From Entrophospora sp. SA101 (Eukaryota > Glomeromycota > Glomeromycetes > Entrophosporales > Entrophosporaceae): a DNA stretch of 24,667 nt. Positions within the stretch are counted from its first letter, which is position 1. Every line of letters starts with the position of its first letter. Below the pieces are notes generated by a model. The model was not told where the DNA came from and did not search any database. It was given only the letters and a program-made list of their open reading frames with translations. Both the position numbers and the translations under genes were made by a program. Below are positions 11,074-20,192 of the stretch, piece after piece. Location: the NCBI GenBank assembly GCA_958430865.1, contig CAUDNR010001224.1, forward strand, positions 8,065-32,731. Reading direction: 5' to 3'.

Positions 11074-11200
11074 TAGGCTTCTATTCGAATAAGGTTTATT
11101 CGAATTATTCGTTTTATTCGAATTAATTTTTTATTTGAATTAAAGATCAACTGTATTATGAATAATTTGAATAAGAATTTGTATTTCAAATAGAAGCCCT
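11074..11200. mobile_element. 127-bp MITE with 9-10 bp target-site duplication
   Basis: The left end reads TAGGCTTCTATTCGAATA and the right end, on the opposite strand, AGGGCTTCTATTTGAAATA. Imperfect complementarity continues about 45 bp inward, so the element is nearly all terminal inverted repeat. TACTTGAAAA occurs directly on both sides (11064-11073 and 11200-11209). A 9-10 bp duplication is typical of Mutator-like (MULE) elements. There is no coding capacity. TTCGAAT motifs in the arms link it to the patch at 3.5 kb. Confidence 0.75.
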
Positions 11201-11209
11201 ACTTGAAAA

Positions 11210-11920
11210 AATATCCCTAATCTATTTGTAATTGACTTTTATGAAAACTAGAGCAATAGGGTGTTCCCTATTCCTTTCAGTAAATTAATTAAGGATGTGG
11301 AGTCATATTTCTTCCTGAACAAATTCTTTGATCTTAAACACCAGACAGGCATATCCAATAAATACATGTGGGAAAAAAACCAAAAGGTGAATTGAATTTA
11401 GTAAAAACAGAAACTAGTACACTAATAAAATAAGAAATAATCTGCTGATTGATACTTTTAAATTGTTAAGAGTTTCATTAAAAGAAAGAAGCATATAAAA
11501 ATATTTTATTTGGAACTCTCAATGATGAAGATTGATTTAAATCCAGTATCTATCACTATAATAATATAAATAATGACCAGAAAACTAGTATTTTAATTGA
11601 AAAATTATTAATTGTGTTATTGTACAAAGATTATATACATTGGTTGATATAAACAAAATCAGCAATACTTTCCATCTATCATTAAAACATAATCATATAT
11701 TTTGGGAAGAGAGACTTTCAACACAAATTGCACCAATTCCTGCATGGGATGAGTGAATGTATCGGAAGCCTCTCATGGAGAGATCTACAATTTTCTTCAT
11801 GTAATTTTTTGATCAATTCAATTGTATCTAATAAACAGAGCTATGCAGATAAAATCCATTAACAAACAATACTTATATGAATGTGACTGAATCAAATGAA
11901 ACAACAAAGGTATGGTACCT
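11210..11920. other. Non-coding, possibly the decayed 3' part of the neighbouring relic
   Basis: On the minus strand around 11660-11850 are stretches that read like protein (for example KKLHEENCRSLHERLPIHSL) but change frame and hit stops within 30 codons. They may be the tail of the pseudogene at 11921-13320 or another fragment. Nothing else is visible. Confidence 0.35.
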
Positions 11921-13320
11921 TTAAATCCCATAATAATTTAATAAAATTAAAACATATATTTGTTGATTATCCCATTCAATGGGAACAACGACTTTATGAG
12001 TTCTTTCAAAGATTAAGACACCAGATGCAGGGTTAGACATTCTCCAAAGTTCTAAATGATCATCTATAGATTATGTAAACAATTAAATATCAAGAAATGA
12101 CACAAAATATTTAATTGAAAGATAATTCCAAGTCCATGTAAGAAAGACACTTGAATCTTTGAAAAAGTTTGTAGGAAGCCTTTTTGTAACAATATGATAG
12201 GTCTCCTAACATATAGATATTTCCAATCACGCCTTTAAGATTATCTCAAGTGGATCGTGGTTTATCTATACAACTGTGTCCACCACTGATTTCAACATGA
12301 CCAATTTCAATGTGATGATTTTTTAGGCACATCAAGAAAACACCATCTGATTTTTGTTCGTAATCACTTTCCTTTTTCCTTCTACAATTAAGATTCAATT
12401 GATGATAAAGCTATTTCTCCTCTTATATAAGAAGAAAGATCAATATTGTTAATTTATGCTGCATTAAGGCAATGCCTAAAATAGCACTTACGGGTTGTAT
12501 ATCAAATCAGCTTGTATTCCAGACAGAAGTTTCATTAAACACATATTTATTACATACAATTTGTATGAGCTTTTGGATATATTTCCATGTTGTATTGGGG
12601 TTTTGTCAGGGTAGGCAAATTCAAATCTATAGGTGGTTAAAAATTGAGAATTAATTACAGCAAAAATAGGCAAAATAGTAGTTCAAGTAAGTATTCTACT
12701 TACAAATATTTTAAAATTTCCATTGAAAAGGTGGTAATTGGGTCTTCGAGTCTCTGATCAACACTTTTCAGTTTATTTTCCAACTCGTTTGCATGGCTCT
12801 GTGAATAAAAAATAATTAGATTTAGGAATGTCTCAATTCTAATAACAGAAAAAAAAAGTCCAAAGCAATACCAGCTTAATGATGTCCTTTAATGTTTCTG
12901 AGGGGGACTTATATGGGTACTTCTTTTACAGGTTTGCTGGGTTTCATTGTAAGCAAGCTTCGTGCACCATTTGGGTCTTGAAATGTTTACTCCACATCAA
13001 TGTTCCAATCTAATGTATTGTATAATATTAAAAAAGCATATTTTTCTGAATATTGGTTCAGATGTTTGATTTACTGTACCTTCACAATATAAAGCATTTT
13101 AGGATTGATTCAATTTACCTCATTTTGTGACAATTGAGATTTGTCACTTCTTTTAATAATCTCTTGACAGTGATTCATCACCAGAATCGTCAGTCTCATA
13201 AATAAAATCATCGTAATCAATTTCTTCTTCACTTGATGTATTTTTATTCAATTCATTATCTGACTTTATTTTTTTAATATTTCTAGCATTACTTAAATGT
13301 GCAACTTGTTTTTCTTGCAT
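11921..13320 (-). pseudogene. Spliced gene relic of an unrecognised, probably repeated family
   Basis: Spliced pieces can be followed. The N-terminal exon starts at ATG 13320 (MQEKQVAHLSNARNIKKIKS, then an acidic stretch) and shifts frame near 13160. Exons 12798-12704 and 12626-12492 have GTAAGT donors and matching phase; the second contains FEFAYPDKTPIQHGNISKSS. The next exon, from 12381, also matches in phase and contains KKESDYEQKSDGVFLMCLKN and HIEIGHVEISGG. It is then broken by an in-frame TGA at 12246-12248, after which homologous-looking sequence resumes (DNLKGVIGNIYMLGDLSY). A last exon from 12063 carries HLELWRMSNPASGVLIFERT and ends at 11921. I cannot name the family. The exon style suggests a multicopy fungal gene, and this copy is dead. 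Confidence 0.65.
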
Positions 13321-13490
13321 TTTTTTAATTTGTTAGTAATATATTGTTTGTTGGTTACTTACGAGAAAATATATATTAATATGACGATGGTTTTCTGAAC
13401 CGAATTTCATAATTTGCTCTGGTCACGGGCCCCAGTTATCTTTTCCCAAATAGGAATGATCATCTTGTACCAAATTTCATTTTTGATAGT

Positions 13491-13656
13491 AAAATCGTCC
13501 AACTTCAAACCACTAAGGCTTTTTTTATTATTAGTAAAATTGAAAAAGCTCTCTATTTCATTGTTTCTTAGGTTCTAAATATTGCAAAAATAGAAGGTTT
13601 TTTTCAATTTTATTAATAAAAAAAAAAAGCCTTAGCGATTTGAAGTTGCACAATTT
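13491..13656. mobile_element. MITE-like element with long inverted arms
   Basis: The left arm (13491 to about 13550; core CAACTTCAAACCACTAAGG) is mirrored by the right arm (about 13598-13656; reverse-complement core CAACTTCAAATCGCTAAGG). The arms are about 55-60 bp, mostly identical except in the A/T runs. No clear target-site duplication was found, so the exact ends are uncertain. It lies about 110 bp upstream of BIR1, where it could affect the promoter. Confidence 0.65.
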
Positions 13657-13664
13657 TTAGATGA

Positions 13665-13708
13665 CACTGAAAAAGTGACAACAAAAACAGTTACACTGAA
13701 AAAGTGAC
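13665..13708 (+). promoter_or_regulatory. Duplicated 15-mer upstream of BIR1
   Basis: CACTGAAAAAGTGAC occurs at 13665-13679 and again at 13694-13708. Each copy contains a small dyad (CACT...AGTG). The second copy ends 55 bp before the BIR1 ATG. Two identical copies one 29-bp step apart suit a promoter element or a local duplication next to the MITE. No known factor site is claimed. Confidence 0.45.
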
Positions 13709-13763
13709 CATCACGAGTTGATTTTTCCTTTTTATTATAGAACGAGTTAATTAATATTTAACG

Positions 13764-16217
13764 ATGGATATGCACATACTTTATAATCGAACAAAATCTT
13801 TTACAACAGCAAAGAAAAAAAAATGGCCTCATGGGATTACAGAGTATAAGGCAACACCTGAAACAGTTAGTGTGTTTAATAAATAAAGCATGAATATATA
13901 TATATATATGTAATCGTGGAAGTAAAATAAAACGCGTCAAGTACTCACAAATTTTTAGTTGGCACATGCAGGATTTTATTTCGATCGATCAAATCATCCA
14001 CTAGATAATGTTATTTGTTTCATATGTGGCTGTTCGATAAAAGGTTGGAATAAAGACGATGATCCTTTCCAGAAACATCAAGCCAGTTCACCTGATTGTC
14101 CGTGGGTTCTGTGTCGAAATTACTCAAATAACAAAGTTAACAATACCGCTAACGAATCAACTTTGAATTGGGACGATAAGAATCAATGGCCAACATCAAA
14201 AAAATTAGAGGATGCTAGAATCAAAACTTTTGGTAATTGGTGGCCACATAAAGAAAAAAAAACCTGGACTGCGACAGTTAAAAAGGTGATTAATAATTAA
14301 AAGACTATTTTATTAAAAAATAAAAAAATCACATAAATTTATGCACACAAAAACATATTATCATTGTTTAGTTGGCAAAAGCCGGTTTCTATTATTACCC
14401 ATTGTATAAAGGAGATGATAATGTAGTTTGTCCTTATTGCAATATAAGTTTAGAAGGATGGGAACCTGATGATGATCCTGTGTAAGTATTTTTTAAAAAT
14501 TATTAATCCAATAATAACAAATTAAAAATGGGGTTAACTTATTTCTCTCTCTCTTTTTATTTAAAATTAAAGAAAAGAACATACTAAAAGATCTATTACT
14601 TGCTTATTTTTTGCTAAACCACCAAAATCAAAAAAATCAAAAGCACCAGCTGCTATTACCAGAAAACCTAAAAAGAAGAATATTGTTGAGTTTAACGAGT
14701 TGGATAAGGACGTCAGTATAAAAGTCAAGGAAATGACTGTTGTTGTTGAGCCTCATGAATTGAATAAGAACGTTTATGTCGAAGTTAATCGATTGGCTGA
14801 TGTTATCGAGCCTAATGAATTAAACAAGGATGTTTGTGTAGAAGAAGAAATTAACCAATTGACTGATGCTATTGAGCCTAATGAATTAAACAAGGATGTT
14901 TGTGTAGAAGAAGAAATTAATCAATTGACTGATGCTATTGAGCCTAATGAATTGAATAAGGATATTTGCGTAGTAGAAGAAATTAATCAATTGACTGATG
15001 CTATTGGGCCTAATGAATTGAATAAGGATATTTGTGTAGAAAAAGTTGATGAATTGATTGATGCTGTTGAGCCTCATGAACTGAATAAGAACGCTTGTGT
15101 CGAAGTTAATCGATTGACTGATACTATTGAGTCTAATGGATCGAATAAAGCTGTTTGTGTAGAAGAAGAAATTAATCAATTGACTGATGCTATTGATCCT
15201 AATGAGTTGAATAAGAATGTTGGTGTCTGTGTAGATGTCAAGGAAACGGCCATTGCTGTCGAGTCTAATGAATTAAATAAGGATATTTGTGTAGAAAAGG
15301 TTAATGAATTGATTGATGCCATCGAGTTTCATGAATTGAATAATGACATTTGTGTAGAAAAAGTTAATGAATTGATTGATGCTGTCGAGACCCATGAATT
15401 GAATAAGAACGTTTGTGTAGAAGTTAATCAATCGATTGACGTTGTTGAATCTAATGAATTGAATGAAGATTGCGTAGAAGTTAATGAAATGACTGATGCT
15501 ATTGGGTCTAATGAATTGAATAAGGATGTTTGTGTAGAAGTTAATGAATTGATTGATGCTGTCGAGACTCACGAATTGAGTAAGGATGTTGGTGTAGAAG
15601 TCATTACTCAACAAATTGCAGATAAACTGAAATTGAATGAATTTGGTGATGCTAGTTTGGTAAATATATTGAAATAGTTGTTTCAATTCTTTAAAATGTG
15701 TATAATAATAACACTATTATTATTATTATGTATTATTTTAAATGGATATTAGAATCAGGATGAACAAATGGATATTATTATTAGCAAAGATAATATTATT
15801 ATTGGTAATGACGATATAGTTACGAGCAATAATACCACTAACAGTTATGATATTGTTAGTAATGACGATATTATTTATAATAATTTTATGGTGGATGAAA
15901 ATAATGATAATGTTATTGAAACGATCACCACCCCAACATTTTTCACTTCACCAATACTATCAAAATTACCAACACTTTTCACTTCGCCAATACTATCAAG
16001 ATTACCAACATTGTTATCATCACCGACATTATCAAGATCACCAATAATAACATCAAATCAATCGCAAATTAAAAAATTTACCGTGGAAGATTATTTAAGA
16101 GATTTGGGCGAGCAACAAGAAAAGAAGCTGGAAATCGAAATTGAGAAAATTATTGAAAAATTGTTGAATGCTAAAAAAAAATTAAAAGAAGAAATAATGC
16201 GAATTCAAGTCATATAA
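13764..16217 (+). CDS. BIR1: Bir1/survivin-like protein with two BIR domains, five exons
   Basis: This is a homologue of fungal Bir1/Cut17, the survivin subunit of the chromosomal passenger complex, which positions Aurora kinase at centromeres and the spindle. Exons: 13764-13865, 13959-14285, 14372-14481, 14573-15659 and 15759-16217; GT-AG introns, phases agree, 694 residues. BIR 1 spans exons 1-2 (RTKSFTTAKKKKWP, LAHAGFYFDR) with zinc ligands C54, C57, H74 and C81. BIR 2 spans exons 2-4 (LAKAGFYYYP) with C163, C166, H183 and C190. Both have the exact C-x2-C-x16-H-x6-C spacing, and both have an intron before the LAxAGFY motif. Exon 4 is mostly an ELNKDVCVE-type repeat array. Exon 5 has SP/TP sites in a repeated FTSPILS segment (about 604-637), possible CDK targets, then a charged helix (about 649-690) from FTVEDYLRDLGEQQEKK that resembles the Bir1 C-terminal helix. 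Intact; strong call. Confidence 0.92.
14690..15620 (+). repeat. Coding tandem repeat array inside BIR1 exon 4
   Basis: About fourteen degenerate units of 19-22 residues (roughly 57-66 nt each) follow the consensus [EP][PS]NELNKDVCVExxNxLxDAI, with a final partial unit. Some adjacent units (around 14820-15000) are nearly identical at DNA level, pointing to recent duplication. The array is acidic, strongly biased and probably disordered, linking the BIR domains to the C-terminal helix. Confidence 0.9.
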
Positions 16218-16630
16218 TATAAAGAAGAAAAAACCAATATTGCGTATTTTATATAGAAAAATAAAATAAGTTTTATGCGCCTTGCTTGATCTGGTGAAAC
16301 TTTAGATTATTATGATGACGTCATTTATGTTTTTATTAAATTCCACATTTCTTATTGAGATAATAATAAAGTATTATGTTTTGGCATTAACAAACTTATG
16401 AAAAGAAATAATAGTCGTAATCATAATAATCATAATAATAGAAACATAAAAGACAATAAAATCATATAATATTAGTTTTGGGGTGTCGTGGATGTTTTTG
16501 TACATTTTCTTATTGAAGTGTGATTATAACTGTTATATGTATGTCCAAAATAACCAATAATGATAAAACATAACATCGAAAAGAATAATAATAATAAAGT
16601 AATAACATTAAAAATACAAATAAATTCATT
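16218..16630. other. AT-rich spacer after BIR1
   Basis: No gene seen. It holds the second TGACGTCA palindrome (16316-16323) and A/T-rich triplet tracts. Confidence 0.5.
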
Positions 16631-16979
16631 TTACTCTTCCGAGACTTTTGTGGCTTCTGTATCAGTAACTGTTGGTTCAGTTTCATTTGTTTTGTCATTG
16701 TCGTATTCATTTCCTGATTGTCGTTTTACAATATCTACAATTATTTTTCTGTCATTTCTTCTTGAATAACAGGAGTTTGATCAATCATAATAAATTCATT
16801 GGCATATACAGTATTTGGATCTTCTTTAGCTATTAAATTAGTTGAACTTTGATTATTATTGATGATTTTAGTTTTTTCCCAGCCGTTTCAACAGTTACTT
16901 ATTAGGTATAAAATCAATTTTATCGAAAATATTTATTTCAGGTATTTCTCTCTGGTTTTTAATTAATTCTTTAAAAAAA
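16631..16979 (-). pseudogene. C-terminal gene fragment with several frameshifts
   Basis: On the minus strand protein-like segments follow each other in changing frames. FFKELIKNQREIPEINIFDK comes first, then a short VTVETAGKK piece. Next is NLIAKEDPNTVYANEFIMID with IQEEMTEK, and last IIVDIVKRQSGNEYDNDKTN, which ends EATKVSEE and a TAA at 16631-16633. Each junction fits loss of one base, two of them at A-runs. The segments are acidic and disordered, with no recognised domain. Short introns were considered, but no consistent donor/acceptor pairs were found. Confidence 0.35.
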
Positions 16980-17083
16980 TTACACAGAACTTATACTAAT
17001 ATTAAGTACAAGACCTACGTAGACAGCCTACAATAAGGTTTAAGCTCCGACGTCGCGAACGACTCTTGTTGTTCTTCTGTAAT

Positions 17084-17345
17084 CTACTTCAAAAGTATAT
17101 TACGAGCTCCGTTTATATCTCTATTAATGGTGAATTGGCAAAATTAATATGATTTTTGAATCACCCAGATTCGATTTGATGACTCCGCAATATCCGCACG
17201 ATTTGCTAATGTATTTCTCAGCGCAGATGACGAACTTGTGCCGAGGGTACTCGCGGATTTGTGGAGCAAATGTTGGCGAAAACGGTAATGTGACCAAGTT
17301 AACATTTGTCTCACAGTTTTAGAGTAGATTTTTTTAGAACCACAT
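17084..17345 (-). pseudogene. Fanzor (eukaryotic TnpB-like) C-terminal relic
   Basis: Fanzor proteins are eukaryotic relatives of TnpB/IS605 OrfB, RNA-guided RuvC-type nucleases carried by transposons. The minus strand first reads KKIYSKTVRQMLTWSHYRFR and QHLLHKS, the typical OrfB helix. The frame changes near 17253-17260, and the neighbouring frame gives REYPRHKFVICAEKYISKSC and GYCG, that is the RuvC-II glutamate and the first zinc CxxC. A second shift leads to INRDINGARNILLK and a TAG at 17084-17086, the RuvC-III aspartate motif. The second zinc CxxC is missing, apparently by deletion. No N-terminal portion was found upstream. The relic is surely non-functional; assignment to a Fanzor subgroup is not possible. 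Confidence 0.75.
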
Positions 17346-18227
17346 TTTTTAACCACGCTCTTGTTTTAAACCCAGAGAGCGAAACTACATGATGGTTTTG
17401 CATAACCATCTTGTTAATCTTTAATGACATTCATCCATAAGATTATGAATTTTCTTGTGGATTCGGATAATTCGTTAGATTGGACGGATTGAACGGATTA
17501 TCCATTGGATTAAAAACATTAAGATAGAATTTTAATACCAATATTTTTGATAACTCGTTGATTTCATCCAAAGGTGTAATGATGTAGCAGATTATATGTC
17601 TTTTATTGATAAAGTTAAAGTGCTGTATGTGATATTTAGGAATTTACTATAATTTGCCTTTATAGAAAAGTTGTATTATACTTTTTGTGATATATAAAAA
17701 TTCTATACAAAAAAAATTAAAGGGCTATTATAGTAATAGTAATAGAGGAAACGCAGATTTGGGCGTGTGTTCGATTTATTCATGGATCAGTCGTTTTTTA
17801 GGCATTTCATCCAATTCAATTCTTCTTCTGAATTTATACATCTAGTATTTTCATTAGTAATAAAAATGAACATATAAATTTTGTTTTACGGAGTACTGCT
17901 ATACTGCTTGTTCATAATTTATCGTTCACATGATAATAATAAATAAATAATACAGACCACACATAATAATATGATAATTTGTTATGCCGATGTGATTATT
18001 TTTATCAAAGATATTTCACCATAAATTTGAAATACAGGAAAAAAAAATATTGTATATTTGCTTTATTGTTACAATAAAATATATAGGCACATAGGTGCCA
18101 GATACATATATCAAGAATAGTGTAGCTAGTGTCTCTGATACAGTTACAAAAAATTGTCTATTCTTTATCTTTTTTTTTTTACAATGTTTAGGGCAACTTC
18201 TTGAACAGATGACTCTTTTACATCGAA
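17346..18227. other. AT-rich spacer
   Basis: I searched for the missing N-terminal part of the Fanzor relic on the minus strand and did not find it. There is a patch of GGATT/CGGATT-type repeats around 17455-17510. No RNA gene recognised. Confidence 0.45.
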
Positions 18228-18778
18228 TTAGGGGTGTAGGCCTCTAAGAGCCGTTCCTTTTTGGTTTTCACTATTTATCAGTTCTTCAATTTTGAAAATC
18301 ACCCCAGATTCCGTCCTTCTTTTTCTGCTTCCCCGAGTAGCTGAAGGGGAAGACGATGATGGAAGTCTAAAGAAAAAGTAAAATTTATTAACATAACTAT
18401 TATTACTATTACTGTTAATACTATTTATACTTACAGATTTTTTTGGTAAAGATTCTATATTATAATTGATTTGCTCTTTATTCCAAGGATTATGTTCACG
18501 GGGTTAATATAGGTGCTATTATCCTCTAAATTTTTTGCACTGCATTTTCGTTTTGAATTGACCTATTGTAAGAAAAGCAACTATTAACAGTGTGTAATTT
18601 TTTATTTAGGACAAAGGAAGGTATGTAGCCAACCTTTCCTCCGGAATCTGCAGACCTTTATCAACAACAAAGTTAGAGCGTCTGAATAGAGGACTTGGAG
18701 TGGTTACCAAGCTGTTATACCCAGTAATTCTCCTAGGCAATGGGCATATTGCACTTTGACTAGAAGTTACCCTAACCT
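18228..18778 (-). pseudogene. 3' part of an unidentified spliced gene
   Basis: Three exon-like pieces lie in order on the minus strand. One follows a TTGCAAG acceptor near 18779 and carries ITGYNSLVTTPSPLFRRSNF with VVDKGLQIPEE. One lies about 18563-18436 and carries SKRKCSAKNLEDNSTYINP, then, after an apparent one-base shift at a C-run, REHNPWNKEQINYNIESLPK with a GTAAGT donor. The last, 18366-18228, carries SATRGSRKRRTESGVIFKIE and ends LRGLHP. It reads as a basic, Ser-rich protein with no known domain. Phases do not all agree. The upstream part of the gene is replaced by the palindrome and repeats at 18.8-19.1 kb, so it is probably truncated. Confidence 0.35.
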
Positions 18779-18807
18779 TGCAAAATAAAAATACACCCAT
18801 TTCCATT

Positions 18808-18839
18808 AGTGGAAACGACATAATTATGTCGTTTCCACT
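18808..18839. repeat. Perfect 32-bp palindrome
   Basis: The left arm AGTGGAAACGACATAA (18808-18823) is followed without a spacer by its exact reverse complement (18824-18839). Such a sequence can extrude a cruciform. It may be two element ends joined head-to-head, a protein-binding dyad, or a telomere-resolution-like site. Confidence 0.9.
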
Positions 18840-18865
18840 TAGTCTAGGTTATTCCCCCTCAGGAG

Positions 18866-19051
18866 TGACGAGCGTTTTGCATTTGCCTCGTCATTCGAGT
18901 GACGAGCGTTTTGCATTTGCCACGTCATTCGAGACTGTGGCTATTTTTTGTATATCAAATTGGTGATCCCGGGTGATTTAAAATACAAGGCGCTCAGTGA
19001 GTTAGGTTATGAAGGAGTGACGTGCGTTTTGCATTTGCCTCGTCATTCGAG
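18866..19051. repeat. 34-bp hairpin-forming repeat, three copies
   Basis: Copies lie at 18866-18899 and 18900-18933 (in tandem) and at 19018-19051, differing at one or two positions. Each starts TGACGAGCG (TGACGTGCG in the third), has GTTTTGCATTTGC in the middle and ends in a mirrored CTCGTCA plus TTCGAG. Copy 1 has a perfect 7-bp stem around a 14-nt loop; copies 2 and 3 each carry one arm mismatch. GTTAGGTTATGA-like sequence recurs near 19000, 19211 and 19331, so the neighbourhood to 19.4 kb is itself a degraded repeat field. Confidence 0.8.
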
Positions 19052-19650
19052 CGCAGTCGATCGCAAAATTCAAGTCATGATTGATAGATGGCTTGAATAC
19101 CCTTTTGAAAGTCAAATTCGATATCAATAATGTTTTAATCACTCATATAAATTTTCGTATATCGGTTTAGTGCTTCTAATCGATTTCCGTTATAAATAAA
19201 TCCCCGAATTAGGTTATGACGTAGCATCATAGTCCTTCTGCGTTTTCTATTATAACCCAAATTCGATAGCATTATTTGTATACCGATTTGATAACCGTGA
19301 CTGATTTCCGTTGTAATAAAATAACTGAGGTAGGTTATGAAGTAGTGTAAGCATCGTCGCGAGTTTGATGGGTCAAACATATTTTATACGTCATTTGATA
19401 TCATATGTCAGCTTAGTGATCTTGGTCGATTTCTGCATTTTCAGTCTCCGCCATGTAACATTCATGATCATCGTCAACATGTGTGGACGGTCACCTATAA
19501 GTAACACTTCAGGAAAATGCTGATTTTGATTGCTGAAATTTTTGACACTAATACTAATTAGCATTAGAAATATGTCCTGAGAACATAGCATGGAAATGTA
19601 TGATTTCGCTCACGTTAATGGCATGTTATATCGAAGTATGCTGAAATTTT
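19052..19650. other. Degraded repeat field without a gene
   Basis: Related segments (GATTTCCGTT...TAGGTTATGA.GTAG) recur about 120 bp apart, near 19180-19225 and 19305-19345. TGCTGAAATTTTTG recurs at 19531 and 19639. The short open frames here are made of these repeats, and I do not call genes. Confidence 0.5.
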
Positions 19651-20182
19651 TGTCACAAGTTGACACTAGATGTCACTAGTTGTTTGCAGGTACTTGTGAC
19701 AGAACTTGTGACAGTTGTTTGAGAGTTTTGAGCCTTTTCGTTTCTCTCTTGATTACTTATTTATATCTGTCACAAGTTACTTAAGTAAAATAGTAGAATT
19801 CTAAAGAAAAAAAAAAATCTTCACTATGGTATACCTATAAGATATATACCTGATACTAACCCATGTTATATGTACTATATCTAATTGCAAAGCACTGAGC
19901 TTCGTCCTTACCCAATACTTACCTATGTTATATTCCTGATACCTACATATGTTATATGCGCATATACATATGTTATATACCCGATATATACATACCTTTG
20001 ATACATATACATATGGTGTACCCATAGAAAAAAAAAATAAGGCAGGAATCGACAAATCAACCTAAGTAACTTGTGACAGTTGTGACAGTTATCGAGAACA
20101 GTTTTTTTCGAACTCAGACTCTCAAGAACACACCTTTCTACTGATTTTTTTACTTGTGACGAACTCGTGACAACTTGTGACA
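19651..20182. repeat. Iteron-like cluster of ACTTGTGACA decamers
   Basis: About ten copies or close variants occur in both orientations. Minus orientation: 19651-19660, 19671-19680 (ACTAGTGACA) and 19768-19777. Plus orientation: 19692-19701, 19704-19713, 20069-20078, a GTTGTGACA at 20079-20087, 20152-20160, 20163-20172 (ACTCGTGACA) and 20173-20182. The cluster ends next to the small zinc-protein gene that flanks the primase. Short direct repeats near a primase-helicase gene resemble replication-origin iterons; a repeat-element origin is the alternative. Confidence 0.75.
19767..20079. repeat. 313-bp segment bounded by a 17-bp perfect inverted repeat
   Basis: CTGTCACAAGTTACTTA at 19767-19783 is the exact reverse complement of 20063-20079. 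The inside carries two A-runs (near 19805 and 20027) and a degenerate minisatellite (about 19830-20015) of TACCTATGTTATAT and CTGATACC-like units. No target-site duplication is visible, so a MITE is possible but unproven. Confidence 0.6.
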
Positions 20183-20192
20183 GCCAATATCA

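Noticed and set aside
14690..15620. CRISPR-like array
   Set aside because: Units are contiguous, protein-coding and in frame, with no spacers; the genome is eukaryotic.
14886..15686. Minus-strand ORFs opposite the BIR1 repeat array
   Set aside because: Repeats keep the opposite frames open; the product is a monotonous Ile/Asn/Phe repeat and the plus strand has a full domain structure.
18778..19130. Plus-strand ORFs across the 34-bp repeats
   Set aside because: They share the LPRHSS peptide only because the DNA repeat is translated in the same frame; no independent coding evidence.
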